Assembly (NCBI GenBank): GCA_015487265.1 | Contig: WFQD01000254.1 | Coordinates: 1-43,805 of the forward strand | From: Sulfurimonas sp. | GTDB lineage: Bacteria; Campylobacterota; Campylobacteria; Campylobacterales; Sulfurimonadaceae | Length of the DNA: 43,805 bases | Direction of reading: 5' to 3' | Shown here: piece by piece, positions 33,367 to 42,571 of the stretch | Numbering within the stretch: position 1 is the stretch's first letter | How the letters are laid out: each line of letters starts with the position of its first letter | Notes under the pieces: model-generated | What the model was told of the DNA's origin: nothing | The model's input: only the letters and a program-made list of their open reading frames with translations | Database searches by the model: none | Program-made: the position numbers and the translations under genes

Positions 33367-33728
33367 TGAAGTATCTCGTAACCGATGATTCTAAACTTGC
33401 ACGCTTAAGTCTTGTCAAATCACTCAAAGCAAATGTTGGTGAAGCTGAAATTTTTCAAGCAGAAAATGGTGCAGTTGCTGTTGAAACAATGAAAAAAGAG
33501 AATGTTGATATTGTTTTTTTAGATTTAACTATGCCTGTCATGGATGGCTATGAAGCCCTGCCAAAACTTTTAGAACACAACAAAAATGCAAAAGTCATCG
33601 TTGTCTCTGCAGATATACAAGAAAAAGCAAAAGAACAAGTCATTGCACTTGGAGCACAACTCCATGTGCAAAAACCCATCAATGCAGAAAAAATGAAAGA
33701 GATTCTGGAACTCATAAGCCATGTATAA
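33366..33728 (+). CDS. CheY-like single-domain response regulator
   Basis: A 120-residue receiver with the acidic pair D7/D8, phospho-acceptor D53 (FLDLTMPVMDG), switch S81 and K103 in the VQKPIN loop. There is no output domain, so it signals by protein contact, like CheY, or shuttles phosphate. It is coupled to the following CheC-like gene by an 8-nt overlap, a pairing that suggests dedicated dephosphorylation. The flagellar motor is one possible target, but no CheA or CheW gene is near. Confidence 0.9.
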   Translation: MKYLVTDDSKLARLSLVKSLKANVGEAEIFQAENGAVAVETMKKENVDIVFLDLTMPVMDGYEALPKLLEHNKNAKVIVVSADIQEKAKEQVIALGAQLHVQKPINAEKMKEILELISHV

Positions 33729-34314
33729 TTTAACAGAAGATGAAAAAGATGTCCTTCAGGAGTTAATGAATATAGCCTATGGCAATGCAACAGCAGTAGT
33801 CGCTGAGATGCTTGATGCCTTTGCTACTTTGAGCATTCCAAACATTACCGTCATTCCTGTTAATGAACTTTTAGAACAGTTTAAATCTTTAAAAAATCAG
33901 AGCTACTTCTTCTCAACACAAGCTTTTTCAGGAGAGTTTAGTGGAGAGAGTGCTTTTTTTATAGATGCAACAAGTGCACAAAACCTCGCAAAGCATTTAG
34001 AGATGGAATCGAGTGAAGATTTAGATGATGCTATTTTAGAACTTACCAATGTCCTCACTTCTACACTCACAACACGACTCGCACAGGAAATGCAAACGCA
34101 GGTAAGTTTTTCTCTACCAAGTATTGAACATGTTCCTTTAGCTGAAATTGCCGATGTAGCTACTTTTAAAACATACTCACAAGTAATTGTTATAGATACA
34201 CAGCTCATTTTCCAAGATCAAAAAATCAATGGTGAGATTTTTATACTTACCAAAGGTGAATCCATCCAATGGCTCAAACAAAAACTCAACCAGATTCTAG
34301 AAGAACTTTTTTAG
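33721..34314 (+). CDS. CheC/CheX-like receiver phosphatase
   Basis: The 197-residue protein carries two copies of the CheC-family DxxxExxN site: D10-E14-N17 (DVLQELMN) and D103-E107-N110 (DAILELTN). Two intact sites are typical of CheC itself, one of CheX. The predicted role is hydrolysis of the aspartyl phosphate on a CheY-like protein, most likely the one encoded immediately upstream. The next kinase gene starts 46 nt before its stop, an unusually deep overlap. No CheD gene, the usual CheC partner, is nearby. Confidence 0.85.
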   Translation: MYNLTEDEKDVLQELMNIAYGNATAVVAEMLDAFATLSIPNITVIPVNELLEQFKSLKNQSYFFSTQAFSGEFSGESAFFIDATSAQNLAKHLEMESSEDLDDAILELTNVLTSTLTTRLAQEMQTQVSFSLPSIEHVPLAEIADVATFKTYSQVIVIDTQLIFQDQKINGEIFILTKGESIQWLKQKLNQILEELF

Positions 34315-35468
34315 ATAATACCCTTGTTAATCTCATCAACAATGGACTCATTATTCTTGATGAGACTCTCAAAATTCATGCCTATAACAAATGGATGCAA
34401 ATCCAAACAAACAAACAAGAAGAGACAGTTTTAGATCAAAAAATTACAGAACTATTTCCAAATATCAATGAAAAAGTTTTACAACGTAAAATTAAAACCA
34501 CACTACTGATGCAAAATGCCACTTACTATACCGCAAGCACCTCAAACTATCTTATTCCCATAAAAATCAATCAAATTCAAAACTCAAAATTTGAATATAT
34601 GCAGCAAGATGTAAGCATTGTCCCTTATGATGTAGCAAACAAAAAAGTAGCACTCATTATAACTGATCAAACAGGTATGGCAAATACAAATGCCCTTTTA
34701 AGAGAAAACATCTTAAAAGTAAAAAAGCTCAATGAAGCACTCATTCAAGAAAAAGCACTCACACAAAAACAACACGAACAGCTCATTGTCTCCTCAAGAA
34801 ACGCAGCGATGGGCGAGATGATAAGTATGATAGCCCATCAATGGAGACAACCACTCTCCGTTATCAACACTTCGATTGCAAGCTTGAAAATTAAAAAAGA
34901 GTTAGGCTTATTGAATGAAAGTGCTACAGATAACACCCTCCAAAGAATAGAAAAAATAGTCCTCTACCTCTCCGATACAATTAATGATTTTAGAGATTAT
35001 TTTAAACCAAACAAAAACCAAACCGTTATTCATTTAGCAAGCATCTTTGAAAAAGCATTTGATCTGCTCAAAACTGAATTTGAAAGTGAAAATATCACCT
35101 ATACACAGAGCATCGATGAAAACATTACGATAACAACTTACAAAAATGATTTTTTACAGGTTATACTTAACCTTTTAAAAAACTCCCTTGATGCGTTTCA
35201 TGAAAATAATGCAACACAAAAATGGCTCAAAATCACGACAAAGCAAACGAAAGAAAAGCTCATTTTACAAATAACAGATAATGCAGGAGGCATAAAAAAA
35301 GAGGTCCTCAAGAAAATATTTGAACCTTATTACTCAACAAAAAGTAAAAATGGCACAGGACTTGGTCTATATATATCCCAAAAACTCATAGAAGATCACC
35401 TCCAAGGCAGCATTGAAATATCAAGCAAAGATAATCAAACATTTGTTACAATAAGCTTACCAAAATAG
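34269..35468 (+). CDS. Soluble sensor histidine kinase
   Basis: A 399-residue cytoplasmic kinase. Residues about 10-140 look like a PAS-type sensor, followed by a coiled coil (about 145-178), the phospho-acceptor H190 in AHQWRQPL, then an ATPase domain with N box NLLKNSLDA, G1 DNAGGI, F box FEPYYSTK and G2 GTGLGLYI. No membrane segment is present, so it senses an internal signal. It is nested 46 nt into the CheC-like gene and is the obvious candidate kinase for the CheY-like protein upstream. Confidence 0.88.
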   Translation: MAQTKTQPDSRRTFLDNTLVNLINNGLIILDETLKIHAYNKWMQIQTNKQEETVLDQKITELFPNINEKVLQRKIKTTLLMQNATYYTASTSNYLIPIKINQIQNSKFEYMQQDVSIVPYDVANKKVALIITDQTGMANTNALLRENILKVKKLNEALIQEKALTQKQHEQLIVSSRNAAMGEMISMIAHQWRQPLSVINTSIASLKIKKELGLLNESATDNTLQRIEKIVLYLSDTINDFRDYFKPNKNQTVIHLASIFEKAFDLLKTEFESENITYTQSIDENITITTYKNDFLQVILNLLKNSLDAFHENNATQKWLKITTKQTKEKLILQITDNAGGIKKEVLKKIFEPYYSTKSKNGTGLGLYISQKLIEDHLQGSIEISSKDNQTFVTISLPK

Positions 35469-35485
35469 AAATAAAGGAGAATAAA

Positions 35486-35908
35486 ATGCGAGTAATCTGT
35501 CCACACTGTTTGAATGTCAATAATGTCCCACAAAAAGAGAGCTATAAAAAAGCTAACTGTGGTAAATGTAAACAATCACTGCTAGATACAAAACCCATCG
35601 ACCTTACAAATGCAAACTTTGATGAAGTCGTTGTCAATAGCGATATTCCAGTCATTGTTGATTGTTGGGCACCTTGGTGTGGTCCTTGTAAAATGATGGC
35701 ACCAAACTTTGAAAAAGCGGCAAGCAAATTCCCACTCAAAACACTCTTTGCAAAAGTCAATACAGAAGAGGAACAAGCACTCGGTGCACGATTTGGCATT
35801 AGAAGTATTCCTACGCTTATCCTCTTTAAAAATGGCAAAGAAGTACATAGAGTCTCTGGTGCCCTTGATGAGAGTTCGCTTACACAACTAGTAAGACAAT
35901 TTTTATGA
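35486..35908 (+). CDS. trxC: Thioredoxin with N-terminal zinc ribbon (TrxC type)
   Basis: A 140-residue protein. The N-terminal zinc finger has C5/C8 and C25/C28, and the thioredoxin domain carries the active site WCGPC (C65, C68) with the conserved IPTL cis-proline loop. This is the layout of thioredoxin 2, whose zinc ribbon is oxidation-sensitive. TAAAGGAG precedes ATG. It is sandwiched between two sensor kinase genes and its stop overlaps the FIST kinase start (ATGA), suggesting that it reduces, or signals through, a partner in this set. That link is inference. Confidence 0.9.
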   Translation: MRVICPHCLNVNNVPQKESYKKANCGKCKQSLLDTKPIDLTNANFDEVVVNSDIPVIVDCWAPWCGPCKMMAPNFEKAASKFPLKTLFAKVNTEEEQALGARFGIRSIPTLILFKNGKEVHRVSGALDESSLTQLVRQFL

Positions 35909-38900
35909 AACATTTTTCATTTTCTTATGAGCCTTCTAGTAAGGCTTATAAAAGTGCGAAAAAAGCTGCGAAAAAAGCATCTTTTCCCGCCCAACTCATT
36001 CAAGTCTTTACAGGGCATAACAAAAAAAGAGCAATCAAAAAGATTTTACAAACCCTCTCAAAAGATTTTCCAAGTGCACACATCATAGGAACAACAACAG
36101 CTGGTGAAATTTCGCATGCAAAAATGTATGATAATGCAACAATCATCAGTCTCTCACTTTTCAAAAAAACAAAACTCAAAACACACTACACAAAAAGCAT
36201 TACTCAAAAAGAGGGGCAAAAGCTTTCACAAAAAATTTGTTCTCACGATACAAAGGCTGCAATTGTGCTTAGTGAAGGTTTACAAGGCGAAGATTATGAG
36301 GGATTTATAAAAGGTATCAAAAAAGCAAACCCCAATTTACTCATTGCCGGGGGGCTTGCGGGTGACAACTTTGCACTTAAAACTACTTTTATTTTTCTTA
36401 AAAAGAAAATTTATACACAGGGAGCCGTGAGTGTCTCCTTCTCAGGCAAACAACTCTTTGCCACAAACAAATATAATCTCAACTGGAGACCTATAGGCAA
36501 AGAGTTTACCATCACCTCTGCAAAAGGTAATCGTATCGATACAATAGACACACAAAGCAGTGTAAGTGTTTTTAAAAAGTACTTGGGTGCACAACTCTTT
36601 GAGAATAATGCAGCAGCCTTATCAAATTTTCAACTTCTCTACAAGGAGGGCAACACAGTTGTCTCACGCACCCCTATGGCGGTACAAGGAGAGAGTCTCA
36701 TCTTTGCTGGACCGCTCAAAGAGGGACAAAAAGTACAATTTGGTTTTTCAAATGTAGCCAATATCCTCACAGGTTCAAACACTATTGCAAAAAGTTTGCA
36801 AAGCAATCCTGCAGAGGCCATTTATATTTATTCATGTATTGCAAGAAAAACACTGCTTGGAAAAAAACTTGAAAATGAATTTCACTCCTTTGAACGCATT
36901 GCTCCTACAGCAGGTTTTTTTACCTATGGAGAGTTTTACTCTACCACAGGAGACAATGCACTCCTCAACTGTACAACGACTATTTTAGTCCTCTCAGAGA
37001 GTAAAAAAAGCAGCCATAAAAAGAGAGAACAAAAAGTAGATCACACAAGTTTAGAAAATATTACCTTCAATGCTCTGAGTCATTTTGTCAAACAAACAGC
37101 ACAAGAACTCAAAGCCAATACAAAACTTCTTCAAGAGTATAAAGATGCCGTTGATGAATCTTCTCTTGTCTCAAAAGCAGATAAAAATGGCATTATTACC
37201 TATGCAAATGATAACTTTTGTAAAGTAAGCCAATATTCTCGCGAAGAACTCATTGGTCACAATCATAATATTATCCGTGACAAAAATATGCCCAATAGTG
37301 TTTTTAAAAAGATGTGGAAAACATTGTTACAAGGGAAAACTTGGAAAGGACTGCTCTCAAACAGAGCCAAAGATGGTTCTCTTTACTTTGTTGATTCAAC
37401 CATCATGCCTATAACAAACGAAAAAGGAGAGATTCAAGAGTTTATTGCCATCCGTCAAGATGTCACCAAACAGATAGAATCAAAAAAACGCATTGAAGAA
37501 AAAGAGAAACTCATCAAAGCCATTTTTGATAACCAAGACAGCATCGTACTCCTTTCATCAAAAGAAAAAGGAATGCTCAATGCAAACAAAAAACTTTTTC
37601 ACTATCTTGATTATCCAAACTTTGAAGCCTTTAAAAAAGAGCACGATTGTATCTGTAATTTCTTTTTAGAAGAGGAGGGCTATATCTACCCTTCAAAATA
37701 TCCAAACTGGATAGATGACACAGCCAATAACAAAACAGACAAAGATAGAAAAGCAAAAATTCTTACAAAAGATGGAATTGTGCGCACCTTTAATGTCATG
37801 GTCAAACAGATTGATGATGCTTACATCATTAACCTTTATGACATTACAGAACTTGAAAATGCACTCTTAAAAGCACATGCATCAGAACAGGCAAAATCAA
37901 CATTTCTCTCCAATATGTCGCATGAAATCCGCACACCTCTTAATGGGATTTTAGGCTTTACCGACATCTTGATACGACGTGATTTAGATAAAGAAGTGAA
38001 ACACTATATCGACATTATTCATCAAAGTGGGCAAACACTCCTAAATGTTGTCAATGACATACTCGACTTTTCCAAATTAGAGAGTGGGGAACTCATCTTA
38101 GATGCAACACCAAACAATCTCTTCGCAGAAATGGAAGCCACTGTTTCTACTTTCTCATCCCTGTGTAAAACAAAACATATCAATTACTACACATACATCG
38201 ACTCCAATATTCCAATCTCTTTGCAGTGTGATATACAGCGTTTAAAACAAGTTGTGAACAATCTTATAGGCAATGCGATTAAATTTACACCTACAAATGG
38301 AGAGATTAAAGTCAATATAACACTCAAAGAGATAAGTAAAAAACAGGCAAATATACACTTTAGTATTCAAGATAGCGGCATCGGTATATCGCAAGAAAAA
38401 CAAGTGAGTATTTTCCAAGCTTTTTCCCAAGCAGACAACTCCACAAGCAGAGAGTATGGAGGCACAGGTTTAGGGCTTGCTATTAGTAACCAATATATAA
38501 AAATGATGCATTCTGAAATAAAAGTGCAAAGCCAAGAGGGCAAGGGGAGCGAATTTTATTTTGACATAAACCTGCCAATCCTCGACAACACACAAGCACT
38601 CCATAGAGATACACTCCCCAAACCTTTAAAAATTGCTCTCTTAAAATCTGACTCAGAGCTCAACTGTGCCATTAATGAAATCATCACGACTTACCTCAAT
38701 AATTGGGAGTATGAATATGAAGAAATCAATAACCTAGAAGAGATGGACTCAAGTACAAAAGTCCTCATTGTCTGTGCAAAACTCTTTGAACAAAGCAGTT
38801 GTTTAGAAGCACTTGAGCGACTAGAAAATCTTCATTTAATTTATATTGAAGGGATTGAAGAAAATTTTAATTGTACCCATGAGCGATTTTATCTCATTCA

Positions 38901-39711
38901 TCAACCACTGACAGGTTCTGCACTTTTTGATAAACTCATCACGCTCGCAAATGAAGATATGCTCACACCACATAATGCTATCATTACATCAAACTATACC
39001 CAATACAAAGGGAATATTCTTGTCGCTGAAGATAACCAAACAAACCAAATGCTTATAACTGTTATGCTCAAAGACAGAGGCTTATCTTGCACACTTGTAA
39101 GTAACGGTCAAGAAGTTATAAACGCAACACAAACACAAGAGTATGACCTTATTCTAATGGATATTAACATGCCCATAATGGATGGCATACAAGCAACAAA
39201 AGCATTACGACAAAATACCTATACCAAGCCTATTGTCTCTTTATCTGCCAATGTTATAGAGACAGATACAAAAATATTTTTAGAAGCAGGAGTTGATGCA
39301 ACACTCCATAAACCCATTGTACCACAACAACTAGACACTATACTTGCACAGTTTTTAGAGGTAAAAAGTGATACACAAGAGATTATAGAATTTGATGCCA
39401 TCAATATTGAAGATATGAGCAGGCATCTCAACATTCCTAACAAAGATATTATCCGCAAACTTTTAGGAAGTTTTTTAGAAACGCTCAAAGAGATAGACGC
39501 AAAAATGCAAACGCAAGCACTTGACAAAGCAATGCTTCATAATATCAAAGGAGTAACAGGCAACCTCAGACTCAACAAGATTTACACCTTAATGCAAGAG
39601 TATGAAAGCACAATTGACAAATGGGATGCAGGAATGTTTAAAGAACATAAAAAAATCATTCTTTTACATATAGAGGAGATGATACGACAGATTGAGGAAA
39701 TCAATAAATGA
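35905..39711 (+). CDS. FIST-PAS-PAS hybrid histidine kinase with REC and HPt
   Basis: A 1268-residue cytoplasmic protein. FIST-N and FIST-C sensor domains (about 1-360, with IIGTTTAGEIS and LIAGGLAGDNF) are proposed to sense small ligands such as amino acids. A PAS domain (about 405-525) has an Aer-like YFVDSTIMPI segment, and a second PAS-like region follows (about 530-645). The kinase core has H673 (SNMSHEIRTPL) and an intact ATPase domain ending GGTGLGLAIS, the receiver D1086 (LILMDINMPIMDG), and the HPt histidine H1212 (LHNIKG). All relay residues are present, so a complete intramolecular phosphorelay is likely, with the final acceptor unknown; the CheY-like protein is one candidate. Confidence 0.9.
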   Translation: MKHFSFSYEPSSKAYKSAKKAAKKASFPAQLIQVFTGHNKKRAIKKILQTLSKDFPSAHIIGTTTAGEISHAKMYDNATIISLSLFKKTKLKTHYTKSITQKEGQKLSQKICSHDTKAAIVLSEGLQGEDYEGFIKGIKKANPNLLIAGGLAGDNFALKTTFIFLKKKIYTQGAVSVSFSGKQLFATNKYNLNWRPIGKEFTITSAKGNRIDTIDTQSSVSVFKKYLGAQLFENNAAALSNFQLLYKEGNTVVSRTPMAVQGESLIFAGPLKEGQKVQFGFSNVANILTGSNTIAKSLQSNPAEAIYIYSCIARKTLLGKKLENEFHSFERIAPTAGFFTYGEFYSTTGDNALLNCTTTILVLSESKKSSHKKREQKVDHTSLENITFNALSHFVKQTAQELKANTKLLQEYKDAVDESSLVSKADKNGIITYANDNFCKVSQYSREELIGHNHNIIRDKNMPNSVFKKMWKTLLQGKTWKGLLSNRAKDGSLYFVDSTIMPITNEKGEIQEFIAIRQDVTKQIESKKRIEEKEKLIKAIFDNQDSIVLLSSKEKGMLNANKKLFHYLDYPNFEAFKKEHDCICNFFLEEEGYIYPSKYPNWIDDTANNKTDKDRKAKILTKDGIVRTFNVMVKQIDDAYIINLYDITELENALLKAHASEQAKSTFLSNMSHEIRTPLNGILGFTDILIRRDLDKEVKHYIDIIHQSGQTLLNVVNDILDFSKLESGELILDATPNNLFAEMEATVSTFSSLCKTKHINYYTYIDSNIPISLQCDIQRLKQVVNNLIGNAIKFTPTNGEIKVNITLKEISKKQANIHFSIQDSGIGISQEKQVSIFQAFSQADNSTSREYGGTGLGLAISNQYIKMMHSEIKVQSQEGKGSEFYFDINLPILDNTQALHRDTLPKPLKIALLKSDSELNCAINEIITTYLNNWEYEYEEINNLEEMDSSTKVLIVCAKLFEQSSCLEALERLENLHLIYIEGIEENFNCTHERFYLIHQPLTGSALFDKLITLANEDMLTPHNAIITSNYTQYKGNILVAEDNQTNQMLITVMLKDRGLSCTLVSNGQEVINATQTQEYDLILMDINMPIMDGIQATKALRQNTYTKPIVSLSANVIETDTKIFLEAGVDATLHKPIVPQQLDTILAQFLEVKSDTQEIIEFDAINIEDMSRHLNIPNKDIIRKLLGSFLETLKEIDAKMQTQALDKAMLHNIKGVTGNLRLNKIYTLMQEYESTIDKWDAGMFKEHKKIILLHIEEMIRQIEEINK

Positions 39712-39768
39712 TAAAAATAGTTTACATTTTTATATAAAATAGCTATAATGATAAATATAATTATCATT
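39705..39768 (+). promoter_or_regulatory. hipAB promoter with palindromic operator
   Basis: TATAAT (39744-39749) lies 30 nt before hipA. Overlapping it is a perfect inverted repeat, AATGATAA (39747-39754) and TTATCATT (39761-39768), with a 6-nt centre. A further half-site, TAAATGATAA at 39705-39714, is the exact reverse complement of 39761-39770. The layout suits autoregulation by HipB. The half-site also resembles Fur hexamers, so iron control is an alternative. Confidence 0.6.
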
Positions 39769-39779
39769 TAGGCTCTATT

Positions 39780-40988
39780 ATGCAAAAAATTGATGTCAAA
39801 GTTCTTCACGAAAAAATGGGAGAATTATCTTTTGAAAGGGAACACAATCATTATGTGTTTAACTATACAAAAAAGGGTGCTCCCATTTCTCTTATTATGC
39901 CGTATCGCTCTTCCTCCTATATTTGGAAAAATAGACTCCATCCAATTTTTGATATGAATATGCCTGAGGGCTATCTTTTTGAAATACTCAAGCAATTTAT
40001 CTCAAAAGAGTATGGATACATCGATGATTTCTTAACTTTTTCATACCTCTGTGCTAATATACAAAGCAGGCTTCATTATGAAAGTTGGTTTGCCCACAAT
40101 AATATAGCAAGTTTCCATCTTGCAGATATTTTACAAAACGATACAAAAGATACTTTTTCAAAACTTGTCCATACCTACCTCAGTAAAAATGCTATTAGCG
40201 GTGTACAACCAAAATCACTCGCTTTACTCAAGGACAAAGAATCCCTTTCTACAAAAGAGTACATCATTAAAACATGGGGCGAAGAGTATGAACAACTTGC
40301 ACTCAATGAATACTTTTGCCTTAAAACCATAGAAAAAGCAGGTGTAACAATAGCAAATATTCAACTCTCAAAAAATAATCGCTTTTTAGTTGTTGAGCGG
40401 TTTAACTACAATAAAAAAAGAGAAGAATTTTTAGGTTTTGAAGAGATTTTAACACTCCTTGGGAAAAATAAAGAAGAAAAATACAAAGGCTCTTATGAGA
40501 ATGTAGCAAGAACGATTTACACTATAACAACAAACAAACAAGAATCTATGAGAAGTTTTTATACTCTCGTTGTAATGAATTATCTTCTCAAAAATGGCGA
40601 TGCTCATTTAAAAAATTTTGGTATTCTCTATACAAATGATTTTAAAGAGATTTACTTTTCACCTGTGTATGATGTTGTCACTACTATGGTTTATTATTAC
40701 AAAGATAGACCTGCTCTTACTATGTTTGGAAAAAAGTTATGGTTTGGGAAAAAAGAGCTCTTAAAATTTGGAGTGCAAGAGTGTCATCTCTCTTACAGTG
40801 CATCTGAAACAATTTACACAAAATGTATAAAAAGCTTACAGCATACCATTGAAGAGTTAGAAAAGTATCTACAAAAAAATAGTGAATTTCAAAATATAGG
40901 TTCAAAAATGTTAGCTATTTTTCGACTTTCACTCAATGAAAAAACCTATAAGGAACTCCCAGATGAACTTATTCGAAATTGGCACTAG
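39780..40988 (+). CDS. hipA: HipA-like toxin kinase
   Basis: The 402-residue protein is a HipA-family Ser/Thr kinase, somewhat shorter than E. coli HipA. An N-terminal subdomain (about 1-100) precedes the SGVQPKSLAL loop (about 139-148), the lysine-containing YIIKTW strand, the catalytic NGDAHLKNFG (D274 and N279) and the metal-binding YDVVTT (about 300-305). HipA of E. coli phosphorylates glutamyl-tRNA synthetase and causes dormancy; the target here is unknown. It precedes, rather than follows, its HipB-type antitoxin gene, overlapping it by 26 nt. Confidence 0.88.
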   Translation: MQKIDVKVLHEKMGELSFEREHNHYVFNYTKKGAPISLIMPYRSSSYIWKNRLHPIFDMNMPEGYLFEILKQFISKEYGYIDDFLTFSYLCANIQSRLHYESWFAHNNIASFHLADILQNDTKDTFSKLVHTYLSKNAISGVQPKSLALLKDKESLSTKEYIIKTWGEEYEQLALNEYFCLKTIEKAGVTIANIQLSKNNRFLVVERFNYNKKREEFLGFEEILTLLGKNKEEKYKGSYENVARTIYTITTNKQESMRSFYTLVVMNYLLKNGDAHLKNFGILYTNDFKEIYFSPVYDVVTTMVYYYKDRPALTMFGKKLWFGKKELLKFGVQECHLSYSASETIYTKCIKSLQHTIEELEKYLQKNSEFQNIGSKMLAIFRLSLNEKTYKELPDELIRNWH

Positions 40989-41205
40989 AATCAAAGATTT
41001 GCGAAAAGAGCAGAAGATGACACAAGCAGATTTAGCCTCTTTAGCGGGTATCAGCCGTGTAACACTTGGTAAAATAGAAAAAGGTTACCTTGGCAGTGTC
41101 TCTGTTAAAACAGTCGATATAATCATAAATGCTTTAGGATATGAAATCGATTTCAAAACAAAAAGTGGATTTGGATTACCTGTTTTAGATGCTAATCAAC
41201 AATAA
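40963..41205 (+). CDS. hipB: HipB-like HTH antitoxin
   Basis: An 80-residue Xre/Cro-family DNA-binding protein with the helix-turn-helix in MTQADLASLAGISRVTLGKI (about residues 18-37) followed by the usual dimerisation strand. ATG at 40963 has AAGGA 9 nt upstream; an upstream ATG at 40936 lies before that site. It overlaps hipA by 26 nt and should bind both HipA and the palindrome at 39747-39768. Its last 14 nt overlap the convergent regulator gene. Confidence 0.88.
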   Translation: MNLFEIGTRIKDLRKEQKMTQADLASLAGISRVTLGKIEKGYLGSVSVKTVDIIINALGYEIDFKTKSGFGLPVLDANQQ

Positions 41206-42088
41206 AATAATTTTCGCTATTTTCCTCAAGTAAATTACTTGTAGCATTTTGAATTTTTTTATACATCTCAGCAATAGGCATATCGTAATCTTTTCCATGA
41301 TATAGAATTGCTGAAAAACTGACAACCTTCCCAATATCTTTATCTTTCATCACAGCCACGGCAATATCTTGATAGAGTTGTTTGATGGCTTCCATCTCAT
41401 GCTCTTTGAGTAAAACACCAAAACTAATGCCGTATAACCTTGCTACCTTAGCATTGCTATAAGCTGTTGTTTTTAAAATTTTTGAAAAAATACGAATAAT
41501 TTTATTTGCACCATAAAAACCATAAATGGTATTTATTTTTTCAAATCTATTGAGTTTAAAATAGAGAATCCAAAAATTTTCTTTTCTTGCCTGAAAAGAT
41601 TTTACTTGAGAATCAAAATAGAGTGCATTATAGAGTTTTGTTAAAGGGTCGGTAATACTGAGCTGTGCAAGTTTTGACTGTTTCTCTTTAATCTGCTCCA
41701 AATAAGCAACATTTTGCAAATGTGTTTTCACGCGTGATACTAACTCAACACCATTAAAAGGTTTTGATATATAATCAACTCCTCCAACCTCAAAAGCACG
41801 AGAAATATACGTTATATCTGTTTGTGCAGTTAAAAATATAACAGGAATATCTTTTGTTTTATAATCAGATTTAAGCATTTCACACACTGCAAAGCCATCT
41901 TTTCCTGGCATATTAATATCAAGCAAAATGAGATTTATCTCTTTTTTCATAACCTGCTCAATGGCACCCCTTGCATTGAGAGCAAAAGAGAGTTGATACG
42001 CCTCTTCTTTGAGATATACCGCTGCTAACTCGATGTTAAATTTTTCATCATCTACAATAAGAATATGAAAATTATTATTTGTTTTCAT
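41192..42088 (-). CDS. Response regulator with REC and degenerate GGDEF domain
   Basis: A 298-residue protein. The receiver has D13/D14 and phospho-site D57 (LILLDINMPGKDG) and the KPF loop. The C-terminal half begins ITDPLTKLYNALYFD, a normal GGDEF-domain opening, but the active loop reads LYGISFG instead of GGDEF, so it probably lacks cyclase activity and may bind GTP or c-di-GMP, or serve only as a dimerisation or contact module. It ends the minus-strand run kinase-ruvC-regulator and is the likely partner of the kinase at 42572. Confidence 0.85.
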   Translation of the reverse strand: MKTNNNFHILIVDDEKFNIELAAVYLKEEAYQLSFALNARGAIEQVMKKEINLILLDINMPGKDGFAVCEMLKSDYKTKDIPVIFLTAQTDITYISRAFEVGGVDYISKPFNGVELVSRVKTHLQNVAYLEQIKEKQSKLAQLSITDPLTKLYNALYFDSQVKSFQARKENFWILYFKLNRFEKINTIYGFYGANKIIRIFSKILKTTAYSNAKVARLYGISFGVLLKEHEMEAIKQLYQDIAVAVMKDKDIGKVVSFSAILYHGKDYDMPIAEMYKKIQNATSNLLEENSENYFIVD

Positions 42089-42094
42089 CTAAAA

Positions 42095-42571
42095 CTACCT
42101 TCTTAATTTTACTCTTTGTGCATGTGTTATAGCAACAGCCATCGCATCACTAATGTCTAAGGGTTTTATCTCTTTTTTTATATTGAGCAAACGTTTGACC
42201 ATAAACGCAACTTGCTCTTTGCCTGCTTTTGCTTTCCCTGTTAAAGCTTTTTTCACCTGCAGGGCAGTGTACTCGTTAAACTGTCCAAACTCTTGGAGTA
42301 ATTTTAACATAATTGCACCACGAAACTGTGCAAGTTTGATAGTTGTTGCAGGATTATGGGCATAAAAAATATCTTCCATAGCTACTTCATCTATAGTGTG
42401 ATTTTGAAAAATTCTCTCCAAACCCTCTACCATCTGCGGTATTTGAAACTGTAAATCTTCTGCTTTCATCTTAATAAGTCCCGCTTCTACCAAAGAGATT
42501 TTCCCATTTTTAAGTCGTATGAGTGCAAAACCCATATTGCGAGTTCCTGGATCTATGCCTAAAATAATCAT
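42095..42571 (-). CDS. ruvC: Holliday junction endonuclease RuvC
   Basis: The 158-residue nuclease resolves Holliday junctions with RuvAB. The acidic metal-binding residues D7 ([10 protein letters not shown]), E66 (AMEDIF), D139 and D142 ([10 protein letters not shown]) are all present, and the length is normal. It directly follows the kinase gene with no gap and precedes the degenerate GGDEF regulator by 6 nt. A recombination nuclease placed between a sensor kinase and a regulator is unusual and may be an accident of packing. Confidence 0.95.
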   Translation of the reverse strand: MIILGIDPGTRNMGFALIRLKNGKISLVEAGLIKMKAEDLQFQIPQMVEGLERIFQNHTIDEVAMEDIFYAHNPATTIKLAQFRGAIMLKLLQEFGQFNEYTALQVKKALTGKAKAGKEQVAFMVKRLLNIKKEIKPLDISDAMAVAITHAQRVKLRR

